From Eubacterium limosum (GTDB taxonomy: Bacteria > Bacillota > Clostridia > Eubacteriales > Eubacteriaceae), in the NCBI RefSeq assembly GCF_000807675.2, contig NZ_CP019962.1, forward strand, positions 3,162,001 through 3,226,000: a stretch of 64,000 nt of DNA, given 5' to 3'. Under the pieces are notes generated by a model. That model made no database searches. It saw only the letters and a program-made list of their open reading frames with translations, and was not told the DNA's origin. Shown here in pieces: positions 52,596 to 61,400 of this stretch. The translations under genes and the position numbers were made by a program. Numbering within the stretch: position 1 is the stretch's first letter; each line of letters begins with the position of its first letter.

Positions 52596-54150
52596 TTATC
52601 GAATCACCAATATCCGCCTGGAACTGGATCAGGACTGGAGTGTATTGCCAGAAAAGGTGGAAAAAGCCTGCGGCCTTCGTCCTGGAACGCTGACCGAATC
52701 GGACATTGCTGTCCGCAAGGAATCACTGGACGCCCGGAAGAAAAAGGATATTCACCGGGTACTTACCCTTGATTTTAAATATGCTGGAAAGATCCCTGCG
52801 CGTGGGAAAAAAAGAGTGTCAGCGGCGCCGGATTTAAGGCCAAAAGCCATTATATCGGGAGAAAAAACGCTAATGGGCCGTCCTTTAGTGGTTGGCTTTG
52901 GTCCGTGTGGTATTTTTGCCGCGCTCTCATTGGCCGAAGCAGGCTATGCGCCCGTTGTTGTGGAACGGGGCTGTCCTATGGAACTGCGTGTGCCTGATGT
53001 AGATGCTTTTTGGAAAGAGGGAAAGCTTGATCCTGAATCCAACGTGCTGTTTGGAGAGGGCGGCGCCGGAACCTTCTCCGATGGCAAGCTGAGCACCGGG
53101 ATCAAAGACCCTCATATCCATCAGGTGCTCACTTCCTTTGTGGCAGCCGGAGCGCCGGAGGACATCGCCTATTCTCAGAAGCCGCATATCGGGACAGATA
53201 TTCTCCGTAAGGTTGTGGTGGCATTGAGAAAACGCATTGTAGCCGCAGGCGGAGAGATTCATTTTAATACACAAATGACAGGCCTTGAGCAAAATGAGAA
53301 TGGTGAGCTGATATCCGTTGAGCTGAAGACAGGAGAAGGGAAATGGCAGCACCGCACAAATGCTGTTGTGATGGCTTTAGGGCACTCTGCGAGGGATACG
53401 TTCCGCACTTTAAAGGATATGGGGATTCCGATGGCGCAGAAACCGCTGTCCATTGGGGTACGGCTGGAGCACCCCCAGCGTATCATCGATCAGGCACAGT
53501 ATGGCGATCAGACTGGTCTGCCTCCTGCAAGCTATAAGCTTTCCTGCCGCGCGCAGAATGGCCGGGGTGTTTACTCCTTCTGCATGTGCCCTGGCGGTGA
53601 GGTGGTGACCGCCTCCACACAACCGGGTATGGTCTGTGTCAATGGCATGAGCAACCGGAAACGTGACAGTGGTACTGCCAATGCCGGAATTTTGGTAGAT
53701 GTCCGAACAGAGGATTTTCCGTCGGAGGATGTCCTGGCAGGCATTGAATTTCAGGAGTACTGGGAACGGCGTGCCTTTGAATACGGAGGCGGCCGGTTTG
53801 CACCGCCAAAGTGCACCTTTGCAGAGTTTCGCGATAATACCGGAAAGGGGCAGGAGGTTGCAGCATGCCTGCCGGATTTCGCCGTGGAAGCTCTGAGAGA
53901 GGCCATACCAGTTTTTGGAAAACGGATTAAAGGCTTTGACGCAGACAACGCGTGTGTTACAGCCGTTGAGACTCGAAGCTCATCACCGGTGCGAATTCTC
54001 AGAAACGAAGATTACGAGAGTGCGCTGAGAGGGCTCTATCCTGCCGGAGAAGGGGCAGGATACGCCGGTGGAATCACTAGTGCCGCCTGTGACGGACTGC
54101 GAGTGGCCGAAGCCATCATCAAAAGATTCGCGGTGCGTAAGGAAGAATAA
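52588..54150 (+). CDS. FAD-dependent dehydrogenase, COG2509 family
   Basis: A 520-residue flavoprotein resembling the COG2509 NAD(FAD)-utilising dehydrogenases. A small N-terminal domain (residues 1-85, IRLELDQDWSVL and KKKDIHRVLTLDF) precedes the FAD-binding motif VVGFGPCGIFAALSLAEAG near 97. Then come GEGGAGTFSDGKLSTG and C-terminal LYPAGEGAGYAGGITSAACDG. This architecture is common in anaerobic Firmicutes; the reaction is not known. AAGGAG precedes the ATG, which overlaps the end of the YhiN-type gene. Confidence 0.88.
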   Translation: MYNYRITNIRLELDQDWSVLPEKVEKACGLRPGTLTESDIAVRKESLDARKKKDIHRVLTLDFKYAGKIPARGKKRVSAAPDLRPKAIISGEKTLMGRPLVVGFGPCGIFAALSLAEAGYAPVVVERGCPMELRVPDVDAFWKEGKLDPESNVLFGEGGAGTFSDGKLSTGIKDPHIHQVLTSFVAAGAPEDIAYSQKPHIGTDILRKVVVALRKRIVAAGGEIHFNTQMTGLEQNENGELISVELKTGEGKWQHRTNAVVMALGHSARDTFRTLKDMGIPMAQKPLSIGVRLEHPQRIIDQAQYGDQTGLPPASYKLSCRAQNGRGVYSFCMCPGGEVVTASTQPGMVCVNGMSNRKRDSGTANAGILVDVRTEDFPSEDVLAGIEFQEYWERRAFEYGGGRFAPPKCTFAEFRDNTGKGQEVAACLPDFAVEALREAIPVFGKRIKGFDADNACVTAVETRSSSPVRILRNEDYESALRGLYPAGEGAGYAGGITSAACDGLRVAEAIIKRFAVRKEE

Positions 54151-54263
54151 TATCAGGTGCCTTGGTAAAAAAAACACATAACACGCTTACATTTTATCTT
54201 TAATCACTATGGGGTTTATGCTACACTTAGCTTATAAATTTGTTTAGTGAGGAGATGCTTAAT

Positions 54264-54476
54264 ATGTTAGGAAAGAAGCCGATTTTGAAATTTGTCAAGG
54301 TACAGGGTGAGGACGCGCCAACCGAATTTTTGGAAATGGAGCTTACAGAGTTCACCTGGCCTAAAGGCGGTGTCGGCATTTGTCCGGTGTGTGGCGCTAA
54401 AGTGAATGGCAACGGGAAAGACTGGATCTGTGAAAACGAAGAATGCGGTCTGCATTTAAACGGTCCTATTTTTTAG
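54264..54476 (+). CDS. Small zinc-ribbon protein
   Basis: A 70-residue protein with a zinc-ribbon-like motif at the C terminus: CPVCGAK, then WICENEECGLH, i.e. C-x2-C and C-x4-C. The N-terminal half (PILKFVKVQGEDAPTEF) has no recognisable domain. The function is unknown; such ribbons bind nucleic acids or proteins. GAGGAG lies nine bases before the ATG at 54264. A short terminator hairpin follows. Confidence 0.7.
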   Translation: MLGKKPILKFVKVQGEDAPTEFLEMELTEFTWPKGGVGICPVCGAKVNGNGKDWICENEECGLHLNGPIF

Positions 54477-54485
54477 CAGGTAAAA

Positions 54486-54510
54486 GAATGCCTCTCGGGG
54501 CATTTTTTTA
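54486..54510 (+). terminator. Terminator after the zinc-ribbon gene
   Basis: ATGCC and GGCAT form a short stem around six bases, followed by seven T. Confidence 0.7.
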
Positions 54511-54532
54511 ATGCCCGATAAAGTAAAAACCC

Positions 54533-54547
54533 CTGGTATAATACCAG
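54533..54547 (+). promoter_or_regulatory. Palindrome containing a TATAAT box
   Basis: CTGGTAT-A-ATACCAG is a perfect 7-bp palindrome with TATAAT at its centre (54537-54542). It could be an operator sitting on a -10 box. No good -35 is visible. The rest of 54477-54822 is A+T-rich, has another TATAAT at 54586 and the uppS promoter, and no gene I can support. Confidence 0.4.
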
Positions 54548-54764
54548 AGGCCTTTGGGAAATGTGTGAAAATGAGAATTATATTGTATAATATAGCACGT
54601 TTTACGAAAAATGTAAAGGGCTCTTGGATAAAAAATAACATATTTTTTATTAAGTATAACATTAATATAATAAGGTTTGCTCTATATGCACAATGGTTTT
54701 TGAATGTTAACTTTATTTTGAAGCTTAAACAAAAGATAAATTATCAATCTGTCCGAACTGTTAA

Positions 54765-54793
54765 TTTACAAAAGGGTTCAAATAGATTATAAT
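54765..54793 (+). promoter_or_regulatory. Promoter of the uppS operon
   Basis: TTTACA (54765-54770) and TATAAT (54788-54793) are separated by 17 bases, 30 bases before uppS. Confidence 0.8.
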
Positions 54794-54822
54794 GTTACAA
54801 GATACAATGAATGAGGTGTGAC

Positions 54823-55539
54823 ATGGGAATAGAAGACTATAATATATCAGAAAAAAATATGCCGGTGCATATTGCCATTATTATGGATGGCAATGGCCGT
54901 TGGGCAAAGCAGCGCAGAAAACCAAGGCTGTTTGGCCATAATGCCGGGATGAAGGCATTACACAACACGGTACACCTGGCCTCTGATATGGGAATTAAGA
55001 TACTGACAGTATACGCTTTTTCTACAGAAAACTGGAAGCGCAGTCAGGAAGAGGTCGATGGCTTAATGCGGATCGCCGTCGAATATTTTATGAAGGAAAT
55101 CGCAGAGTTGCACCGCAACCATGTACAGGTTCGGATCATCGGGGAGAAAAGCCGTCTGCCAAAGGATGTCCAGAAATCAGCGGATAACGCGGAGTCTCTG
55201 ACAAGAAACAATGACGGTTTAATTTTAAACGTCGCATTAAACTATGGCGGACGTGATGAAATTGTGCACGCGGTCAGGGAAATCATGGAAGAAGGGACAG
55301 CACCGGGGGATGTGACTGAGGAGATGATCTCAGCTCATCTGTATACAAGAGATCTGCCGGACCCGGATATTATGATCCGGACAGGCGGGGAAAGCCGGCT
55401 CAGCAATTTTCTGCTCTGGCAGAACGCTTACACGGAGTTTTTCTTTGATGATATCTGGTGGCCTGATTTTGACGACGACGCCTTTTATAAGCTGATAGAG
55501 GCTTATCAGCAGAGAAATAGACGCTTCGGTACGGCTTAG
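54823..55539 (+). CDS. uppS: Isoprenyl transferase (undecaprenyl diphosphate synthase)
   Basis: Condenses isopentenyl diphosphates onto farnesyl diphosphate in cis to make the C55 lipid carrier for cell-wall synthesis. The 238-residue protein has the catalytic region IAIIMDGNGRWAKQR near residue 20, GHNAGMKAL, YAFSTENWKRS, and C-terminal PDIMIRTGGESRLSNFLLWQ. Length is standard. GAGGTG precedes the ATG at 54823; an in-frame ATG at 54811 has no site. First gene of the uppS-cdsA-rseP run. Confidence 0.95.
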   Translation: MGIEDYNISEKNMPVHIAIIMDGNGRWAKQRRKPRLFGHNAGMKALHNTVHLASDMGIKILTVYAFSTENWKRSQEEVDGLMRIAVEYFMKEIAELHRNHVQVRIIGEKSRLPKDVQKSADNAESLTRNNDGLILNVALNYGGRDEIVHAVREIMEEGTAPGDVTEEMISAHLYTRDLPDPDIMIRTGGESRLSNFLLWQNAYTEFFFDDIWWPDFDDDAFYKLIEAYQQRNRRFGTA

Positions 55540-55552
55540 GCAGGAGGTTGAG

Positions 55553-56356
55553 ATGCAAAAGAGAGTATTGACGGCGGTTGTTGGATTGCCGGTTCTTTTC
55601 GGTTTGCTCTATCTGGGTGGTTACTTTCTCTTTGTGGCCTGTCTCGTGCTTTCTGGAGTTGCTTTGATTGAATTCTCAAATGCCTTTAACCGGCAGCTTG
55701 AGAACAAAATCAGCCTGCCCTTTGTTGAGATTTTGAGTGTGATCATTTTGGTATCGATGAAGCTGGATTATTATTCGCTGATGCCGACTCTGATGGTCGT
55801 TCTGATCATTGTATTCTGTTTTGAAATATTAAATGGAAAAACAGATATTTACCGTGGGATTATAACATTTTTTGGATTGATTTACATTCCAGTGCTGTTT
55901 GGTTATTTGATGATGTTTGAAAATATTAAGCTGGGCATCTACTATATGTGGATGGTTTTTGTCATTGCGTTTTCAACCGATACGGCGGCCTATTTTGTCG
56001 GGCGCGCCATTGGTAAAACCAAGCTGGCGCCAGAGATAAGCCCTAAAAAGACCATTGCCGGAGCAGTTGGCGGTTTAATTGCCTCGGCTGTGTTTATGGT
56101 GCTTTACGGCATTATTATGAAGTTTGGCTTTCAGATGGATCTGCCGGTTTATTTATACGCGGCAGTCGGCTTTGTAGGGTCTATTGCGGGCCAGTGCGGC
56201 GATTTGACAGCCTCCATGATTAAACGTAAGATGGGAATTAAGGATTTTGGAAAGATACTGCCTGGACATGGCGGCATTTTAGACCGCTTTGACAGTATTC
56301 TTTTTATCATCCCCCTTGTTTATATTTTTGCAACCTATACCGCTGGACTTGCGTGA
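55553..56356 (+). CDS. cdsA: Phosphatidate cytidylyltransferase
   Basis: Makes CDP-diacylglycerol from CTP and phosphatidate, the branch point to all phospholipids. The 267-residue polytopic membrane protein ends with the family signature: GDLTASMIKRKMGIKDFGKILPGHGG-type region (S-x3-K-R-x4-K-D near residues 220-240, then ILDRFDS). About eight hydrophobic spans precede it. CAGGAGG precedes the ATG, 13 bases after uppS. Confidence 0.95.
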   Translation: MQKRVLTAVVGLPVLFGLLYLGGYFLFVACLVLSGVALIEFSNAFNRQLENKISLPFVEILSVIILVSMKLDYYSLMPTLMVVLIIVFCFEILNGKTDIYRGIITFFGLIYIPVLFGYLMMFENIKLGIYYMWMVFVIAFSTDTAAYFVGRAIGKTKLAPEISPKKTIAGAVGGLIASAVFMVLYGIIMKFGFQMDLPVYLYAAVGFVGSIAGQCGDLTASMIKRKMGIKDFGKILPGHGGILDRFDSILFIIPLVYIFATYTAGLA

Positions 56357-56367
56357 GGTATTGAAAG

Positions 56368-57186
56368 ATGAGTATATTAACAAATATTTTGATGGTTCTC
56401 TTGACACTGCTTATTTTATCTGTTCTGGTAGTTGTTCATGAATGGGGCCATTTTATTGCAGCCAGAAAAACTGGCGTCTTCGTTGAGGAGTTTTCCATTG
56501 GGATGGGGCCGCTGATTTACGCTAAACAGGGTAAGGAAACCCAGTTCTCGATTCGTGCGCTGCCCCTGGGCGGCTTTTGCAAAATGCGCGGAGAAGGTGA
56601 CGCCGGCGAAGAGGATGAAGAGATAGCCGCTGAGGATGCGGCAGTGCGTGAGCCAGTGGACCCGGATGATCCGAGAAGCTTTTCCAATAAAACAAAGGGA
56701 CAGCGCTTTATCATTCTGGTGGCCGGGGCGGCAATGAACATTGTGTTCGCCTTTGTGCTGCTGGTATTGATCTACCTGTTTAAAGGAGCCAACATTCTGC
56801 AGGCGTTGGGTCTTGGCCTTACGACAACCGGAAAGTTTGGGATTACCATTTACCAGAGCCTTTACATGCTGGTGACCGGGCAGGTAGGAATGAACGATGT
56901 GGCAGGTCCGATCGGAATGGTCAGCATGGTCCACGATTTTTTCCAGTATGGAATCATTGCGCTGATGTCCTTTACGGCCTTAATTTCAGTCAATTTAGGG
57001 GTGATCAATTTACTGCCGCTTCCGGCTCTTGATGGTGGACAGATCATGATCATCATTATTGAAAAGCTGGTTGGACGTGACCTTGATCCTAAAAAGGCAA
57101 ACATGATCAATTACATCGGCTTTATGGCCCTGATGCTTTTGGCGGTGGTCATAGCGGTGAATGATGTAATGCGGATAATGGGCTGA
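56368..57186 (+). CDS. rseP: Site-2 protease (RseP family) without PDZ domain
   Basis: Intramembrane zinc protease. The 272-residue protein has the metal site HEWGH in the first span (residue about 24), the GFVKM-type motif as LPLGGFCKMRG, and the third ligand in LPLPALDGGQ near 218. Homologues of 340-430 residues carry one or two PDZ domains between spans 2 and 3. Here span 2 (FVLLVLIYLF) runs almost directly into ALGLGLTTTGKFG, so the PDZ is missing without any frame break. An acidic stretch (GEEDEEIAAEDA) sits before span 2. Catalysis looks possible, with altered substrate gating. It starts 12 bases after cdsA. Confidence 0.88.
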   Translation: MSILTNILMVLLTLLILSVLVVVHEWGHFIAARKTGVFVEEFSIGMGPLIYAKQGKETQFSIRALPLGGFCKMRGEGDAGEEDEEIAAEDAAVREPVDPDDPRSFSNKTKGQRFIILVAGAAMNIVFAFVLLVLIYLFKGANILQALGLGLTTTGKFGITIYQSLYMLVTGQVGMNDVAGPIGMVSMVHDFFQYGIIALMSFTALISVNLGVINLLPLPALDGGQIMIIIIEKLVGRDLDPKKANMINYIGFMALMLLAVVIAVNDVMRIMG

Positions 57187-57273
57187 GAAAGGGTTGAGAA
57201 AGAAGGGCCGCGGTCTTGCCGTGATTCAGTTTCTATTTCAGGCCTGTTTAAAAGTAAAGTATAATTACGTTTT

Positions 57274-57310
57274 GCCCCAATGAAGCAGCAGTGAATTGGG
57301 GCTTTTAATT
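57274..57310 (+). terminator. Terminator between rseP and ispG
   Basis: GCCCCAAT (57274-57281) pairs with ATTGGGGC (57294-57301), followed by TTTTAATTTT. A TATAAT lies just upstream at 57260-57265, so ispG may instead have a short attenuated leader. Confidence 0.75.
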
Positions 57311-57340
57311 TTGAAAATATTAATGAGTAAGGTGAAAAAT

Positions 57341-58405
57341 ATGGAAATACGACGTCATAAAACCAGAGAGGTACCCATCGGAAACCGGATGATCGGAGGG
57401 GATAATCCAATCCTGATCCAGTCCATGACCAATACAGACACGAGGGACGTCCAGGCGACTGTGCGACAGATAAAGGATCTGGAGGCAGCCGGCTGCGACA
57501 TTGTGCGGGTGGCGGTGCCAGATATGGAGGCAGCGAAAGCCATCGCGGACATAAAAAAACAGATCTCTATTCCATTGGTGGCGGATATCCATTTTAATTA
57601 TGAGCTGGCGCTGGAGGCTATTAAAGGCGGAGTGGACAAGCTCCGGATCAACCCCGGAAATATTGGGGATAAGGAGAAGGTGCGCCTGGTGGTGGAAGCG
57701 GCCAGAGAAGCGGATATTTCCATCCGCATTGGGGTGAACGCAGGCTCTTTGGAAAAAGAACTGCTTGAAAAATACGGGCACCCTACACCGGAAGCAATGG
57801 TGGAGAGCGCTGAAAAACATATCGCCTATCTCGAAGAGCTTGATTTTAACAACATTGTGGTATCCATGAAGGCGTCGGATGTGCGCTTTACCATTGACGC
57901 CTACACGCTGTTTTCCCAGAAATATGATTATCCGCTGCATTTGGGAATTACAGAAGCTGGAGTGCTGCGGACTTCGGCCGTTAAGTCGGGTATCGGTATC
58001 GGCTATATGCTGTTGGGCGGCATCGGGGATACCATTCGGGTATCCATCACAGGCAATCCGGTGGATGAAATTTACGTGGCCAGAGATATTTTAAAATCTA
58101 TCGGCCTGTACCAGAGCGGAGAGGGCATGGTCGAGGTCGTGTCCTGCCCGACCTGTGGCCGCACAGAAATTGACCTGATCGGCATCGCAGAGGAAATGAA
58201 CCGCCGGCTCGTGCATGTCAAAAAGGACTTGAAGGTCGCGGTGATGGGCTGTGTGGTCAATGGTCCGGGCGAGGGGAAGGAAGCAGACATCGGCATTGCC
58301 GGTGGAAAAGGAAAAGGGGTTCTTTTTAAAAAAGGGGAAATCTTTAAAACAGTGGCAGAGGATGAGATCATTGACGCCCTGATGGAAGAAATCGAAAGAA
58401 TGTAG
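57341..58405 (+). CDS. ispG: 4-hydroxy-3-methylbut-2-enyl diphosphate synthase
   Basis: Iron-sulfur enzyme of the methylerythritol phosphate pathway; converts MEcPP to HMBPP using reduced ferredoxin or flavodoxin. The 354-residue protein has a TIM-barrel N-terminal part (PILIQSMTNTDTRDVQATV, LVADIHFNY, KLRINPGN) and the C-terminal cluster domain with cysteines in SCPTCGRTE and AVMGCVVNGPGEGKEADIG. Length is that of the short bacterial form. AAGGTG precedes the ATG at 57341. It ends directly at the polC start. Confidence 0.95.
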   Translation: MEIRRHKTREVPIGNRMIGGDNPILIQSMTNTDTRDVQATVRQIKDLEAAGCDIVRVAVPDMEAAKAIADIKKQISIPLVADIHFNYELALEAIKGGVDKLRINPGNIGDKEKVRLVVEAAREADISIRIGVNAGSLEKELLEKYGHPTPEAMVESAEKHIAYLEELDFNNIVVSMKASDVRFTIDAYTLFSQKYDYPLHLGITEAGVLRTSAVKSGIGIGYMLLGGIGDTIRVSITGNPVDEIYVARDILKSIGLYQSGEGMVEVVSCPTCGRTEIDLIGIAEEMNRRLVHVKKDLKVAVMGCVVNGPGEGKEADIGIAGGKGKGVLFKKGEIFKTVAEDEIIDALMEEIERM

Positions 58406-61400
58406 GTGGACGCCTTGAATCCGATTATACATAAACAGAATGATTTGGAAGAACTCATAAAAAAATACGGACTGGAGCCCCAGCGTGTCGAGGTGAACTC
58501 CGCGAGCCAGGAGTTGGTTTTTACTTTTAAAACCCGAATCCCGGAGTGTGACAGCATTTCGGTCCAGAGAGAGCTTGTGGATATTTTTGACTACACCAAG
58601 AGCCTGAGCGTCATTATTTCGCCAGAGGCTGAGGGGAATAATGAGGCTGGGGCTAAGAAATCAGTCCACAAGCTCATGGAAAACGTGGATTACGACGCTC
58701 TGGCTAAAAAGAAAGAGGACGCGCTGAACAAGCGGTTAAAGGTCATAAAGGATACGCCGCCGGCTAAGGCTGGCAGTGGCTCGCCGGGGAAAAAGGATGG
58801 CAAAGAGGAGGAAGCCCGTGTGCTGGGCGTTGGCGAAGTTGTCATGGGGGACAAGATCAAGCGTCCAGCCCAGTCCATGGGAGAAATTGACTTCAGTACC
58901 GGCGCGGTGCTGGACAGCACGAACATTGTGGTCAGCGGACGTGTCTTTGGTATTGACTCCAGGGAAATTACCGACAAAACAACCCTCTTTACCTTTAACA
59001 TTACCGATGAACACGGCAGTGTCTCCTGTAAGATTTTTGCCCGGAAGAAGAATGTGGGTATGATCAAGGAAAATCTGAAAAAAGACCGCTGGTTTAAGGT
59101 TGAGGGAAATATTAATTATGACGAGTACTCACACGAAAAGGTGCTGACACCCAAAAATATGGAGGTAGCCGCATCGCCGGTACGCCGTGACAACGCAGAG
59201 GAAAAGCGTGTCGAGCTTCACCTTCACAGCCAGTACAGCTCCATGGATGCAGTGAGCAAGGTGGCTAAAATCATGAAACAGGCCAATGACTTTGGCCACG
59301 ACGCCATCGGTATCACCGACCACGGTGTGCTTCAGGCTTACCCTGAAATGATGTCCCTGAGCAAAAAATACGGTATCAAAGTGCTGTATGGCGTTGAGGG
59401 CTATCTGGTGGATGATGACCAGTACATTGTAACAGGGGAACAGAATGAAAGCTTTGAGGGTGAATTTGTATTCTTTGACCTTGAGACCACTGGCCTGATT
59501 CCCGGTAAGGACAATATTATTGAGATTGCTGCCGTCAAAATTAAAAACAAGCATATTGTGGACACCTTCTCCAAAATCGTCAATCCACACCGGCCTATTC
59601 CACCGTTTATCACCAATCTCACCGGGATTACCAATCAGATGGTTGAGGACGGCGAAGAGGAAGAAGCTGCGGTTAAAGCCTTCTGCGAATTTTGCGGCGA
59701 TCTGATCCTGGTGGCACACAACGCAAAATTTGATATGGGTTTTATGGAGATTGCGCTGAATGCGCACCACCTGGAAAACAACATCACCTATATTGACACG
59801 CTGGCAATGTCCAGAACACTGATTCCAACCATCAACAAACATAATCTCAAAAAGCTGGCGAGCTATTTTAAAGTGGACATGGGGCACCATCACCGGGCGC
59901 TGGATGACTCAGTATGCTCGGCGAAAATTTTTGTTAAGCTGATGGAGCTGGCTCAGAAACGGGATGTGGAAGAGGTCGCTGGGCTTAATGGCCTGATGGA
60001 TGTGGAACAGATCATAAAATCTGGCGATACCTATCATATTATCATCTACGCCAAAAACCAGGCGGGGCTGAAGGATCTGTACAAGCTGGTTTCTGAGGCA
60101 CATATCCATTATTTCTACAGACGCCCGAGGATACCAAAATCCCTGTTGGCGGCTCACCGGGAAAATCTGATTATTGGCAGCGCCTGCGAGGCTGGAGAGC
60201 TGTACAAGGCAGTGCTGAAAAATGTGCCCAAAAACCGATTGGATGAAATCGCTGATTTTTATGACTACTTTGAGGTACAGCCTCTGGGAAACAATGAATA
60301 CCTGCTTCGGAATGAGACCGTCCACTCCATGGAAGAGCTGGCAGATGTTAACCGGCGGATTGTCGAGCTTGGGCGGGAAAAGGGCAAGCTTGTGGTTGCC
60401 ACCGGGGACGTCCATTTTGTGGACCCCAGTGACGCCTATTTCAGAGAGATTCTGCAGGCCGGCCAGGGCTACAAAGATTCCCATGAGCAGCCGCCGCTTT
60501 ACTATCGCTCGACCCAGGAAATGCTGGACGAATTTACCTATGTAGACCCGCAGACCGCTTATGAGCTGGTCGTTACCAATCCGCGCAAGGTGGCAGAACT
60601 GTTTGACGATGTGAAGCCCATACCCGATGGCACCTTCCCGCCCATCATTGAGGGCTCGGATGACGAGATCCGGGATATGGTTTATAAAAAGGCCCATGAG
60701 ATGTACGGTGACCCGCTGCCCGACATTGTGGAACAGCGCGTGAAGCGTGAGCTGGACTCCATTATCGGCAACGGATATTCGGTCCTGTACCTGATCGCCC
60801 AGAAGCTGGTACACCATTCTCTGGAGGATGGTTACCTGGTAGGCTCCAGAGGATCGGTCGGCTCGTCGCTGGTTGCCATGCTTTGTGGGATCACAGAGGT
60901 TAACTCTCTGGCGCCCCACTATGTCTGCCCGAACTGCAAGCATTATGAGTTCTTTGACAGTACAAAGGTGGGGGTAGGGCCAGACCTCCCCAACGCTGAC
61001 TGTCCAGAATGCGGCCATCCCATGAATAAGGACGGCTTTGATATTCCTTTTGAAACCTTCCTTGGCTTTGAGGGGGATAAGGAGCCCGATATTGACCTTA
61101 ACTTCTCGGGCGAAAACCAGCCGGAGGCCCATCATTACACCGAGGTGCTCTTTGGCGAGGGAAAGGTCTACCGCGCGGGAACCATTGCGACACTGGCAGA
61201 TAAAACAGCCTTTGGCTATGTGAAGAATTTCTTTGATGAAAATGGCGTTACTGCGCCCAGAGCAGAGATGGAACGTGTGATTGAAGGCTGTGCGGGCGTT
61301 AAGCGCACCACAGGCCAGCATCCCGGCGGGGTAATGGTTGTGCCAAAGGATAAGGATATCTATGACTTTACACCGATCCAGTATCCAGCCGATGACCGGG

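Noticed and set aside
54511-54792. 93-codon open frame before uppS
   Set aside because: No ribosome site, A+T-rich low-complexity protein, and it covers a palindrome and the uppS promoter.
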